A stretch of 64,000 nucleotides of DNA from Anastrepha obliqua (taxonomy: Eukaryota > Arthropoda > Insecta > Diptera > Tephritidae): positions 63,698,406 to 63,762,405 of the forward strand of contig NC_072897.1 in the NCBI RefSeq assembly GCF_027943255.1, written 5' to 3'. Below the pieces are notes generated by a model. That model was given only the letters and a program-made list of their open reading frames with translations. It did not search any database and was not told the DNA's origin. Position 1 is the first letter of the stretch. The number at the start of each line of letters is the position of its first letter. Positions 1-11,046 of the stretch are shown here, piece by piece. The position numbers and the translations under genes were made by a program.

Positions 1-1062
1 CAGCCAAAACATTTTTCGGCTTTATCAATAAAATCTATGTGCTATTTTCAAAGTCAAGGAAGCGTTGGGAGATAATATACTAAAAAGTAAATTAAAATTG
101 ACTTTACAAACTCTGTCTGAAACGAGGTGGGAGAGTAGAATCGGAGTAGTAAAAGCAATATTTTTACAATTTGATGATGTCATCGAATGTGTGAATGAAC
201 TGAAAAATAAAACTGATGATTCCGAAACTCTAAGCGACAGTGAAGCAGTCCTAAAGGAAATGTTAACTTTTGATTTTATTGTTGCATTACAAGTGTGGTA
301 TGAGGTTTTGCTACGTGTAAATAATATAAGTAAATTATGGCACTTGGTTCAATTCAACTTGCAAGTCGCTATTGATACTTTACGTTCATTTTGTAGCTAG
401 ATTCAAGAATTCCGAAATACAGGATTTGAAAAACGCGTAACAGAAGCTAGATTATTTGTAGAGAAAAGCACTTATGAAATTCAGCCTCAATTTAAGGGAA
501 AAGGAATAGCCAAGAAAAAACGAGTGTTTAGTTACGAACATACTGATGAACCAGTTGAATCTCCTGAAATGCAGTTCAGAGTTATTTATTTTAACACAAT
601 GGTATATTATAATATTCTATAATAGTCGATACCGAATGTCAATTATTTGAAATCTATGCCAAAAGAGGATCTTCTCAAACATTTTACTGATTTAGGTACA
701 AGTCTTCAGGAAGGCGAAAACAGTGATATACAGCCTTTCGAACTATATGAAGAACTTCAGTTTTTAAAAACTAATTCACTAGACTCTATCAACGACGCGA
801 AACAACTCATCCAATACATTTTAGTAAATAATTTATAATAGAAGAAATATATCCAAATGTTTATATTACAATTAGAATCATGCTCACAGTTCCGGTCAGC
901 ACAGCTTCCGCTGAGAGAAGCTACTCAAAGTTGAAATTGATAAAAACCTATTTGAGAAGCACAATGAGCCAAGACAGACTATCCGCGTTATCAGTTTTGT
1001 CAATCTTAGCTGAAATAGCGGCTAAAAGCCAAAAGTTCGACTATTTTAACTTTTGTGTGTAA
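1..1062 (+). pseudogene. hAT transposase relic (ZMYM1-like type), C-terminal half
   Basis: The frame enters from outside the window. The readable part begins near base 65 and carries the SETRWESR region that starts the hAT core of DUF4371/ZMYM1-like proteins. It runs to an in-frame TAG at 398-400, continues in the same frame to a TAA at 620-622, and resumes at 647-838. A third stretch in another frame (880-1062) encodes the C-terminal dimerisation block with VPVSTASAERSYSKLK, the most conserved hAT signature. In the cell this would be a cut-and-paste transposase acting on terminal inverted repeats; the stops and the frame change make it inactive. I could not find its right-hand terminal repeat before base 1395, and the left end lies outside the window. 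The superfamily is clear; the precise family is not. Confidence 0.8.
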
Positions 1063-1395
1063 TTATTTTTTGTCATCATTTTATTAACAATAAAACTCAT
1101 AAATTATTTTATAATTTAGCTCACTTAATTTTACGGTTTTTTTCACTGCGAAGTAAAGAGGCCTCGCGAAGTTGATGTCGCCCATTTGGTCTAGCGCCGC
1201 CACTGTCTGGCGACGAGCAAAACAAAAATTACATTAAAAAAAAACGAATTAAAAAAAAAAATTAATAAAAAAAAGTTTGCGCCGGGAATTGAATTCGAGT
1301 CTAACATGTGTCGAGGAAAAATAGGCGGTGAGTTTATTTCTTCGACTGCTTACTTTTTTACTATTTTGTTACTTTTGAAATGATAAGCGGATACA
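1063..1395. other. non-coding gap between hAT relic and LOA-like element
   Basis: No gene is visible. The first part is AT-rich and may hold the 3' flank or terminal region of the hAT element. The middle has long A runs (1234-1275). At 1281-1305 a string resembles the T-arm end of a tRNA read on the minus strand, but no cloverleaf can be built around it, so I do not call a tRNA. Confidence 0.4.
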
Positions 1396-1544
1396 TAGGT
1401 TAGGTTAGGTTAAATGGCTGCCCTAGCTAAAGGGCTCACTTGGACAAATGTTAAGAAATTCGTCCGTTGTGGTGCCATACATGGGAGAGGAGAGAGGAGA
1501 TGGGAAGGAAGAAGGAGCCTTGGAATTAGATACGATGATGCATT

Positions 1545-4500
1545 TTACGACGGCGCCGACGGGGGCTGATTTACGTTCGTAGTTAGCCGTATCAAGCTAC
1601 TAATGAACTTCACCAAATTTATGATACTTACGCCGGCTATATCCGCAGGCGTAGCGAAAAAGTGGGAGCCCAGATTTCTAAGTCTTTGCCAGACGAGAGC
1701 AGGGCAGCTGAGAAGAAGGTGCTGAGATGATTCCACCTCGTCCTCCAGACAGTTTCTGCAGAACGGACTTGAGGTAATCCCAAGTCTTACAGCGTGAACA
1801 CCTAACGGACAAGTCCGGTAAGGATGCCCACCAAATTTGAGAGCTGGGGCTTTGTTAGCCTTAGGAGTTCCCTTGAGCGTCCCCGATCTACCCGTGGCCA
1901 GAAGGATCTCGCGACCTTGCACGTTTGCGCACTAGCCCAGCGCTCGCTGAGTTGTCTCGAGGCCCATCTTTCCAGGAGCAGACCACAGGTTCTCAGGGGA
2001 ACCCCAATTCTCTCATTACGCGACGAAACCGTCTCCAAAGTTCCCTGTCTAGCCAGCTCATCAGCCCAGCAGTTTCCCTCTATGCCGCTGTGACCGGGAA
2101 CGCAAATGAGCCTGATGATGAAGTATTCGGATGCAGTCGAGAGAGAAGCCAGACATTCCCCGACTAATCTCGAACGCACAAACAGCGAGCCCAAGGCCCT
2201 AATTGCCGATTGGCTATCGGAGTAAATATTTACTTCCTTAACAGTAATTACCGAATTAAGCAACCAGTCCACCGCTTCCTTAATTGCGGATACCTCCGCT
2301 TGGAAAACACTACAGTGGTCCGGGAGCCTAAATTTAAGTTTGATGGGAGGCTCCTTACAGAATACTCCCCCACCAACCCTTCCGTCCAACTTCGAGCCAT
2401 CCGTGAACATGTTTGCCATGCCTTGCCGCCAAATGTTGCACCCCGCCCACTCATCCCTTGAGGGAATGTGAGTAGAAAAAGGTCCGCTTGGACCTAGCGT
2501 GGGTGTACAGTGGTCCAGCACCGTAGGGATGAACTCAAAGTTTTTAAGAATGCTAGAGTATCCGTAACTTAAGTCTAGCCTATGGCCCGAACACCTTAAT
2601 CTGATTGCGGCGCGTGCAGCGGTAGTTTTTCCTACAATGCCCACGGGCGCCACATTCAGCATGGCGTTAAGTGCTAGAGTAGGAGTGGTACGGAGAGCCC
2701 CACTGATTCCAATGAGGGCAGACCTTTGTACCCTCTCCAGCTTCTTAACTGATACCATCCTTTCTAGCGAGTTCCACCAGACAAGGACTCCGTATAGCAA
2801 GATTGGTTTTATAATCGTATTATAAAGCCAAAAAGTGACTTTAGGCGAGAGGCCCCATCTTTTGCCGATACCGCCCCTGCAACCTTACAAGGCGACTGTT
2901 GCCTTTCTGATTATTTCCTCAATGTTTGGCTTCCATGTAAGACCTCTGTCGAGGATGAGTCCCAGGTACTTCACCTTGTCAGAGAGCTCCAACGGAGCGC
3001 CCAATATTGAGGGGAGAAACACTCTTGGTATTTTGTATTTCCTCGTAAATAAGACGAGCTCCGTCTTCAGAGGATTTATCGATAGGCCGCAATTTGCGGT
3101 CCAGTTTATAACTAGATTCAGATAACCCTGCATCAGTTCCATCAGAGTATCTAGAAACTTGCCTCTGACAATAAGTGCCACGTCATCCGCGTATGTAATC
3201 ACCTTACAGCCCCTCCCCTCCAGCTCCTCCAGCAGACCGTTAAGTACGGCAACCCAGAGTAGTGGCGAGAGAACACCGCCTTGCGGAGTGCCTCTGTTCA
3301 CTTGCCGGCGGAGAGAGGTGTCACCCCATTCTGCCACGATCGTTCTATCGGTAAGCATCGAGTGGATAAGCCTTATGAGTTCGGTTCCGACTCCTAGTTT
3401 ACCTAGCGACCTGGTGATTGCCTCCGGGAGGACATTATTAAAAGCCCTATCAATGTCGAGGAAGGCACCCACAGTGAACTCCTTCTGGTGGAGGGACACC
3501 TCGATATCCTTAACAATTGTATGCAAAGCAGACTCTACCGATCTGCCTTTATAGTAAGCATGTTGAGCGTACGATAAACGCCCCCGAGGAATTTCACTCC
3601 TTATGTGCAGATCAATCAGCCTCTCCAGGGTTTTTATCAGGAACGAGGAGAGACTGATTGGTCTGAAATCCTTAGGGGATACATGTGAAATCTTTCCTGC
3701 CTTGGGTATGAAAGTTACTCTCACAGCCCTCCAAGATCTGGGTATGTAGCCCCTATCTATGCAGCTCGCGTAGATCGGAAGAAGCCAATGACAAGATACC
3801 TCAGCAGATTTCTGCAGTTGAGCCGGTATAATGCCATCGGGCCCAGGTGACTTGAAGGGCTTAAAAGAGTCAATCGCCCAAGCCAGGCGTCGCTTATTCA
3901 GCCATCGGTGGTGGGAGCGTGGAGTGCTATGCGCCCTATCCCAGCCGATATTAAGCGAGTCCGGATTTGTCGGAAAATGGGCGTCAAGGAGTAACCGGAG
4001 TGACTCCTCGCTGCTCATGGTCTAGCGCCCCGAGCTGTCTTTCAGGTACCCCATAGGTGTGGAATTCCTCGAGAGAATACGTCTGAATCTCGCGGACTCA
4101 TAACAGCCCTCCACGCTTTCGCAGAATCTCCGCCATGAGTCTCGCTTCGCTTTCCTGATTTCGGACTTGTAAATTTCCAGTCCTACTTTGTACAGTTCCC
4201 ATCCGGAGGGAGACTTAAGTCTTCTGGCTCTATTAAAGAGCCGCCTACATGAAGCCCTGATTTCCGTGAGCTCGGTTGTCCACCAAGGCGGCTTTTCCTT
4301 TTTGGGGGGCGGTCTTAGTGGACAAGCGCTCTCGAGGGCTCTGTTGCACGCAGCGGGGAATGTCTCCACCAATACATCTATAGATTCTTCCGAGAGATCC
4401 GCGTTTTCTTGCGGTGCTTCCGGAAGGAAAACCTGCAGGTTTCTGCAGTATAGGTCCCAGTCCGTGCTCCTAAGGTTCCTGTAGGAGGATCTATTCGGTT

Positions 4501-5164
4501 TGGTTTCATTCAGAGAAAACTGGATGTATCTGTGATCCGAAAAGGAATGAGCGCAGAGCACCCTCCAATCAGATATTCGATACCTTAGTGTAGAAGAGGC
4601 TAAGGTGAGGTCAAGCACCTCTTCCCTAACCGCCGTAATGAAGGTTGGGTCCTTACCTCTATTGCAAATAACCAAGTCTTCGCTTAAAATAAAGTCAAAA
4701 AGGGACTCACCTCTTGAGTTGATATCCGAACTTCCCCAGCAAGTGTGATGGGAATTTGCATCGGTTCCGATAATGACGTCGATTTTTCTCCGCCTCGCCT
4801 CAGCTAGGGCCTCCCTTAGCAGTAACGGAGGTGGCTCCACCTCGTCATCGTGTGCCATATAGGCTGAGATCAGCCAGAGTCGCTTGGTGGTGCTCTCCAG
4901 GCTTATAGAGACAATGTCCTCATTGCTGAAATTAGGCAAAATTAATGCTTTTAGTTCTTTTCTGATGAGTATGCAGGATCTTGGTTTACCTGCACCACTG
5001 TGAATCATCAGTAAATAGTTTTTCGTCCTGATTCCAGAGATACCGCTACTGCTCAGCCACGGCTCCTGTATCAGGACTACGTCAACTCCACCTTGCTCAA
5101 GGTGGATTAGTAAGTTAGCGGAAGCTGCCTTAGAGTGCTGGAGATTTATTTGAAGAATCTTCAT
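1545..5164 (-). pseudogene. LOA-like ORF2: endonuclease, reverse transcriptase, RNase H
   Basis: The longer open frame begins at a GTG (5206), but the first ATG, at 5164, gives the usual MKILQINLQHSKAA start of insect endonucleases, so I place the start there. The apurinic-type endonuclease shows IQEPW, GTDANSHHTCWGS and a C-terminal SDHRYI. A TAG at 4022-4024 separates it from the reverse transcriptase, which has GTPQGGVLSPLLW and the YADD active site. A TAA at 2885-2887 follows the RT thumb region. RNase H then shows TDGS, a downstream Glu, DSQSAI and PGHSGIEGNCWADELA, i.e. all four acidic positions. The last 110 residues, after a one-base frameshift near 1805-1820, hold a Cys-x2-Cys ... 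His-x4-Cys cluster. All domains are present but no full protein can be made. Plus-strand frames here are shadows. Confidence 0.88.
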
Positions 5165-6642
5165 CTTCAATAATCTTCTCCAACATCCTGAGGTCAGCCT
5201 CCTCACTATCCGAGGCCAGAAGCCCCTCCTCCTCCGCCCTGTCGAACAGTTGCCCGATACTGAAGACTGACCCCGCTAGAGAGCGGGCGTCGTCAGCACT
5301 GCCCCCATCCGACATGACAGATTCCACATCCATCTCCACGGGACCTTCCTCTACCGTGGGCCTATCCCCTCCCAGCATTACCGGAGTTGCAGAGACATCA
5401 CCCCTGGCATCGGTCTGATAAACCTTCATGGTTACCTTCTTGAAACCATAGGTGATGATCCCTTTAGTTTCAGCGAGAGGCCCGAGGGACTCTGCATTTA
5501 GCAGAATCAGCGCTTGCCGAAAATGTCCTTCGGACTTCTCCACCTTGACTACCTTCCAGTTGTGCATGGGAAGTTTCGGGTTACAGTAACGGAGGATTTC
5601 CTCCATATCCTCTGGAGCAGAGGGCTCTGCGGGAAGCCAGACCCGGGCGCGCGGACGAAGAAGTAGGTCCTTTTTGTCCACAGCTTCCAGCTTGGCTCCC
5701 TTCCAGACCTCCCCCACCAGAGCTACTGCCGCCCTGAACATGGTGGCCGACCGCTCATCGGCTCACACAATTCGCTTAAAGGTGCCGTGGTGCCACCCGA
5801 CACTCTCACAGCATGGTGGAGGTCCAGGGTTTTCCCTTATCACCTTCATAAACACCGCGGAGATGGCCGATGCCACTATTTTCCACTCGTCCCTGGAAAT
5901 GGCGCCATCTTCCCTGCTGTTGTCGACCACCCCCAGAGTGATGGATCCCGCCTGCTTAGCGACTTCGCTAAAAGATTTCGGCGGACCGCCCCCAGTCCTC
6001 GGTTTCTTCGGCCGGAGAATTTCCTCCTCTTGAGAGCGTTGCCGCTTCACTGCCGATTCTACTGGCGGTGCTGCCGCACCCACCCTTTCCACTCGGCCTT
6101 TCTCTGCCCCACTAAGTACCATCCTGGTCCAGTCAAGCGTCCTTAAATACTTCTCAGGTACCTGCGAAGCATTTTGGCCGCCGTAGCGTTCCAGGATTTT
6201 AGCGTTGGTCAGAGAAGGCTTTTCTGCTCTGTCCTGGCTGCCGTTTAGGCCTAGCAAGGAACCCCTGAAAAGAAGTCCCAGAACCCCCGGAAAGCTTGGG
6301 GAAAACCCCTTACTGGTACTGGCCATCCCCTTCAGTCCTACCTCACTACGGGTCGCAGGCGGTTCCGCAAGCGACCGTCTACCTGCGTAAAGCGGGTTCC
6401 CGCTCACCCCCCCTGGGATGGTGCTCGAAGTCGATTCCGACTTCCACCCAGATAACGCTTTGAGCGTCGACTCCGACACCCTTCCGCCCCTACTTGTTTT
6501 GTCCCCCTGGGCTGCCTCTCGATTAGGGCTGGTTAGAGAAGGCGGTTCCGCCCCTCTTTCCTTAAGTGAGGAGACCTTGGGGTTCGGCTCCGAATCCCCA
6601 CTGCCGCCTAAATTCTTCGGGTTTTTGCTTTTAGTTTTCTTT

Positions 6643-6674
<32 letters not shown>

Positions 6675-6716
6675 CATGTTTGTTTTATTGGGTCCCCACT
6701 CGGAGCCGCTATCCAT
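5130..6716 (-). pseudogene. LOA-like ORF1 (gag-like, DUF4780-type), one nonsense codon
   Basis: ORF1 of the element starts at an ATG at 6716. The first 317 residues are polar and low complexity, with a run of asparagines near residue 14 encoded by a GTT/AAC repeat (about 6641-6674) and basic, proline-rich stretches. A TGA at 5763-5765 interrupts the frame. The same frame continues for about 210 residues to a stop at 5130, and this C-terminal part resembles the DUF4780 domain found in Drosophila and other insect retrotransposon ORF1 proteins (recognised from memory). The tail is acidic. ORF1 proteins bind element RNA and form the particle that carries it to the genome. It overlaps the start of ORF2 by 35 bases in another frame, as in many two-ORF elements. 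The domain name is an inference; the ORF1 role is secure from position. Confidence 0.75.
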
Positions 6717-7157
6717 AACTCGAAAGTGTAGTCGTCCCTAAGTGATCCCACGGTTATCTGTGCCGAGGCAGGGAGGCCGTGCTAGGGTTGACGCATACCC
6801 TTATGAGGCATGCGTTCAGAGCCAGATCGGACGCAAAGCGGGAGTCATCTCAACCGCACCTACACCACCAACCCAATAGCGACAAGTTTGGAACGTACTC
6901 CGAGGCCTGCCAGGGTTTTAACGGGACGGGGGCAGTCACGACATTTGCCCACCAGCCGTTTCGGTTGAATTTCACCCCAGCGTACTCAGGTGGCAGAATG
7001 CCGCAACCACCAGCTCAGGAAACGAAGTTCAAGTCCAGAGAGTATAGAGAATGCCAAAAGAATGCAGGGTCGTCACCGTTCAGGTTTGAGGCCGTTAAGG
7101 CCGCAGATCATTTGGCGTTACCCAGGGTGCACCACGCGGAGGCGATCCGCATATATA
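6717..7157 (-). other. probable 5' untranslated region of the LOA-like element
   Basis: A 440-base stretch between the ORF1 start and the mariner at 7158. It is GC-richer than the surrounding DNA, like the rest of the element, and encodes nothing I recognise on either strand. Non-LTR elements carry an internal promoter at this position. The exact 5' end is not certain because no target duplication could be matched to the 3' end at 1396. Confidence 0.5.
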
Positions 7158-7515
7158 TACCCTATGATCAAAAAGGACCGGGAATGTTTAAATTAAACAA
7201 AACAGAGTTAAACTTAAGGAAAATTTATATTATCTCCTTCAAAATATGACCCGTCTGAAGCAACACACATGTGCCAACGTTTAAGCCAGTCCTCCAAACA
7301 CCCCCGGCAGGCCGACATGGCCTTCAGCTCCTTCGTCGTATTCTCTTTGATCAGTGCGATGGCGCGTTATCATCATGCAAAATCTGAGAATTGTTTGCTC
7401 ACATTTCCGGTCGTTTGCAACATACAGGATCTCTCAAAGGCTTCAAAACGGATAAATAATATTCTTTATTGACTGTCTGGCCCGATGGTTCCCGGTTCTT
7501 TTTACTCATAGGGTA
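7158..7515 (-). mobile_element. internally deleted mariner with both TIRs
   Basis: A 358-bp mariner derivative flanked by TA at 7156-7157 and 7516-7517. Its imperfect terminal inverted repeats of about 28 bp both begin TACCCTATG (left 7158-7186, right about 7488-7515). On the minus strand the remaining coding matter reads GQTVNKEYYLSVLKRL and DDNAPSH, then jumps to the C-terminal DWLKRWHMC and YFEGDN, so roughly 150 bases covering the third catalytic Asp region are missing, and there are stops. This is a non-autonomous copy that could only move with a transposase from elsewhere. It sits at the 5' edge of the LOA-like element. Family (mariner, DD34D type) is confident; subfamily is not. Confidence 0.82.
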
Positions 7516-7555
7516 TACATATCCCATCTTTTCACTGACGGACAAGAAGACGGTC

Positions 7556-8500
7556 GCAGTTGTTGTTTTTTATATGCATACATTTTGCGTTCGTTGAAGG
7601 TTTGTATATACATATTTATATACAAATGCGTGTATGCGCGTTTGGCTTTCTGGATGCATCCATGGATATTAGAATATTTTCTCATCAATATGTGTATGTA
7701 AGTAGTTCAGATTTGACTGAAGAGATTAAATATAGGAATGGATATTCATATGATTACCTTTATGGCTGTTTTACATATAAATCAATTCAAAAGAAGTATG
7801 AATAATGTTATATAGAAAATAAATTTATAAATAACAGGTAACATATTAGAAAAACCTGAATACACTATTTTAAATCAATTCTAATTAAACCAAATACAAA
7901 AAATTAAATAAAAATATCGAACAAAGAAAAATACCTAAGGGACTTGTACCTGAGTCAAATATGGGACGATGTACCGCATATACGACACGTCTTTCACGAT
8001 TGCGCTAAACTACAATTACTAATGAAATTTTCTAAATCACTCATTTATTCGATTCGCAGTTTTATATGCACATATTCTGCGTTAGTTGAAAGTTTGTATG
8101 CGTAATTATATGAATATGTATGTGTGTATGTGCGTTTGTCTTTCTGGACGGATATTAGAATGATATTTTCTCATCAATATAATTTGGATTTAATAAAAGA
8201 GATTAAAGACATATGTATGTACATATTTTTTGTTTGGATTGATTTATATAAAAATCAGGTCATATCCAGTATGAACTATTTTATACCGAAAATATATTTC
8301 CATTTATGAAATACAAAAAAAAAACCTTTTCAATTAAAATAAACTCAAAAATTTTACCAAACTTTCCTGGTTTGAATTGTAAAACAAAAATTTCCAAGAA
8401 AAAAAATATGACTTCAGGACTTGAACCTGAATTAAATACGTGCCAAAAAACAAAGCGAATAATTCCGCCGACTTTAGCTTCTGCACCACAAATTAACTGC
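7556..8500. repeat. two diverged direct repeats with tRNA-like (B-box) ends
   Basis: Two copies of a roughly 450-bp sequence lie head to tail, about 7556-8020 and 8050-8500. Matching blocks in order include a start with TATATGCA and TTTGTAT, then CTTTCTGGA, GGATATTAGAAT, TTTTCTCATCAATAT, and an end with GGACTTGTACCTGA (7940) or GGACTTGAACCTGA (8418). The end block, read on the minus strand, resembles the T-arm/B-box of a tRNA promoter (GGTTCAAGTCC). No cloverleaf or open reading frame is present. Short frames here are chance. It could be a tRNA-derived SINE family or a duplicated non-coding segment. Confidence 0.5.
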
Positions 8501-8554
8501 CGCGCGGCCTTCTTAATCGCAAATTTATTCGCTTCGCTGTGGGCATGAAATAAG

Positions 8555-8745
8555 TCGAATCCCATAGTAGTGTGGCGAAAAGTCTTATGAAATCCCTTAG
8601 TAGTGTGGTAAACGCAGAAATAATCTGAATTCCTGTCCTAGCGTGGTAAGTAAATATAGAAACCCTCCACTTGCGTGGTAAATATCTACAATCCCCCACT
8701 AGTGCGGTAAGTTGAATTTGAATACCCCTTAGTATAAATCTACAA
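8555..8745 (+). repeat. short degenerate tandem repeat (AATCCC-TAGTGTGGTAA type)
   Basis: Five to six imperfect units of about 30-37 bp share a core like TAGTAGTGTGGTAA preceded by a C-rich AATCCC box (cores near 8568, 8598, 8635, 8668, 8699; a weak sixth near 8722). They lie about 500 bp upstream of the gypsy gag start, where the element's 5' leader would be expected. Whether they belong to that leader is an inference. Confidence 0.5.
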
Positions 8746-9219
8746 ATTAGTACTCGAAAAAAGCTCATTTAACATTTGCTCCTTCTCATTGCATTAACAT
8801 TCTCTGCTTTTAGTATCTCAAATGTTATGTTAAACTTATATATGTGGAAAAAACGACTACTATTGAGTTTAAAAAATCATAATCTAATAAAAATTACTTA
8901 AGTAAGTAAACTGCGAAAAAAAACTACAACAATTTATCAAAACAACAAACACTATTAATAGTACCCTGATTAAAACTAACTATAATCTAAAACAATAAAA
9001 GAGCAAACAAAAAATATGCTGCTTAATGAATCTTCGAGGTGAAATTTAAAACTTGTTGCAGAGCTGAAACTAATATCACTAATAAAGCAGTTTAAGAGTT
9101 TGAATAATAATAAACCATACTCTAAAACTGCGAATAAAAACAAAAAATAAACCCACAAAAATCAAAAAACAAGAAACCTAAATAATCTGCAAATAATACA
9201 AAAATAAGAAAAAATAAAA
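8746..9219 (+). other. AT-rich leader upstream of the gypsy gag
   Basis: A-rich sequence without genes, matching the usual character of a gypsy 5' untranslated leader. I looked for a copy of the 3' LTR-like region (18209-19015) and for a primer-binding site and found neither, so the 5' LTR is missing, highly diverged or not recognised. Confidence 0.4.
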
Positions 9220-11046
9220 ATGGCCCTATCATTAGCAGAGGCGTTAAGAGAGGCGCGCAGTATGCCATATTTCGATGGCCAAAGTGAGTACACAATCACC
9301 CATTTTTTAAGAGATGTGTCAACAACTATGTCGCTAGTGAGCGAAGAAGGAAAACACACAATTTCAAAAGTTGTATGCAACAAGTTGAAAGGCCGGGCAA
9401 TGCATGTTATCCAACAACTTAATGATCCAACTTTTGATGACATTCTACACAAATTAAAGGAGGAATTTGGCGTAATAACAACATTTTTAAATTTAAGAAA
9501 CGAGGTCATGAATATTAGGGCTAGTAAAGGGTGTTTTTTTTAGAGGTTAGGTTTTCAAGATGAAATAAAACGTATATAATTTAATGTTATGGCCAAGAAT
9601 TTAGCTTTATTATTGTATAAAGATAAGGGTTTGCCATTATGTTTTAAAAATGATTTCGGGCAAGTGGCCGCCGCGGCTGGCTCGAATAAATTCCAGCCGA
9701 GAGGCCCAATTTTCGACCACTTTCTCGCAGCAATTGGGGCCGTATGTCAGCAATAACGCGCCGAATATTCTCTTCCAAGACGTCAATCGTCTCGGGCTTA
9801 TCTGCGTAGACAAGCTACTTCACATAGCCCCACAAGAAATAGTCCAGCGGTGTTATATCGCACGATCTTGGAGGCCACGCCACAGGTCCACGGCGCGAGA
9901 TAATGCGCTCACCAAAAGTTTCCTTCAATAAATCGATTGTTGCGTTGGCTGTATGGCATGTAGCGCCGTCTTGTTGGAACCAAAGGTCGTCCACATCAAC
10001 ATCGTCCAATTCAGGCACGAAAAAGTCATTAATCATGGCTCTATAGCGCTCTCCATTGACTGTAACATTATGGCCGGCTTCATTTTTAAAGAAACAGTGA
10101 CTTTTTGAGGATGTAACGGCGTCTCAGCAATGGCTTGTGGATTATGTTCACTCCAAATGCGACAATTTTGTTTATTGACATACCCATTCGACCAAAAGTG
10201 AGCTTCATCGCTGAACAAAATTTTCTTCGATGCGTCGCGCGAACCGAACCATTATTTTCGTAATAAATTTGCACGATTTGCAAACGTTGTTCAGGTGTAA
10301 GTCTATTAATTATGAAATGGCAAACCAAACTGAGCATAAATCAAGTGACAGCCATCTACGAAAAAAGTAGTGTCAACTTGAAAACCTAACCTCTAAAAAA
10401 AAACCCTTTAGCATCGAAGACTTACATAGTAAGTTAGGAGTGATTTTACAGTCAATGAACACGAAATTTATTTTAGAGGGTGAAACTGATATTTTGTATA
10501 CGCCATGCAATAATTCTAAGTTAATATTTGAAATTTACCTACAATTTGTGCCTTTCAGTGTAAAATCCTTGTTGTGGTAAAATCAAATAGATAACATGTA
10601 AAAAACTTTTACTTATTGCTTACAAAATAACAATTTGAAATACTTTGAAATAAACAATAGAAATACGAATGCGCATACGCGACCATTTTCAAAAACATTA
10701 AAAAATCCACCAGGTTTTAACCCCGATTTTTTCCGAAACTCCAACGATCTTAATTATAAAAGAAATTAAAATGACGGTAATCAACTGTGAGCAACCTCTT
10801 AGAAGTTATTCAAACAATTCCAGAAATGATAATATGAATTTTTCAAATAATCAAAATTATACAAATCCTGACCGAAGAAATAATTCAAGTAATTTTAATA
10901 ATAATATTGGTCAAAATATCGACGGAAATGTTAGCGGCAATTACTACAATAAGGGTAGTTCTAGTGGTAATATTCGTGGCATAAAAACCACAGATATAGG
11001 TACAAATAACTCTGGCAGGTTTAACAGTGGAAGGGGACAATATTGA
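9220..11046 (+). pseudogene. gypsy gag relic, interrupted by a mariner-like element
   Basis: The start ATG at 9220 follows an A-rich leader. The first 102 residues (ending at 9524) look like the N-terminal capsid region of mdg1/412-type Gag: acidic and helical, with MPYFDG and HVIQQLNDPTF. The mariner-like element at 9527-10408 interrupts the frame. The reading frame is continuous from the left side to base 10411 if one TA is counted, and it then ends at a TAA at 10578-10580. Further 3', frames near 10640-10765 and 10771-11046 are extremely rich in Asn, Ser and Gly, typical of the C-terminal part of this Gag type, but they are out of phase. No CCHC zinc knuckle is visible. Gag would form the particle shell. 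Confidence 0.72.
9527..10408 (-). mobile_element. mariner/IS630-type element with long TIRs, internally deleted
   Basis: An 882-bp element with near-identical terminal inverted repeats of 32-33 bp (9527-9559 and 10377-10408). Each starts AAGGGT, followed by a T run and AGAGGTTAGGTTTTCAAG, and the element is flanked by TA duplications (9525-9526, 10409-10410). The transposase relic is on the minus strand, 9815-10337. It has the helix-turn-helix start TPEQRLQIVQIYYENNGS, then a deletion, FSDEAHFWSNGYVNKQNC, HPQKVTV, a second deletion, then WFQQDGATCHTAN and CDITPLDYFLWG. Two internal deletions plus frame changes inactivate it. Catalytic Asp positions are visible in three separate pieces. It belongs to the Tc1/mariner superfamily but not to classic mariner; relatives in this window are at 21157 and 28484. 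Confidence 0.88.

Larger units (their letters stand above)
1396..7157 (-). mobile_element. LOA-like non-LTR retrotransposon, nearly full length, inactivated
   Basis: A two-ORF non-LTR retrotransposon on the minus strand. From its 5' side (high coordinates) it has a 5' untranslated region, ORF1 (gag-like), and ORF2 with endonuclease, reverse transcriptase, RNase H and a C-terminal Cys/His cluster, then a short 3' untranslated region. It ends in CCTAACCTAACCTA (plus strand 1396-1413) instead of a poly(A) tail. A RNase H domain after RT plus this ORF1 type fits the I/LOA group. The element would copy itself by target-primed reverse transcription. Three nonsense codons and one frameshift silence it, but the frames are long, so it is fairly young. 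The 5' edge is taken at the TA beside the mariner at 7158; it could lie a few bases earlier. Confidence 0.85.

Noticed and set aside
1396..1413. Telomere repeat tract
   Set aside because: Only three units, located exactly at the 3' end of a non-LTR element, with the same ending in a second element.
1824..2825. Several plus-strand frames of 60-90 residues
   Set aside because: Shadows of the minus-strand RT/RNase H coding region of the LOA-like element.
4188..4484. 98-residue plus-strand frame
   Set aside because: Opposite strand of the endonuclease of the LOA-like element.
7935..8470. tRNA gene on the minus strand
   Set aside because: Only a B-box-like end is present; no cloverleaf or anticodon arm can be formed.
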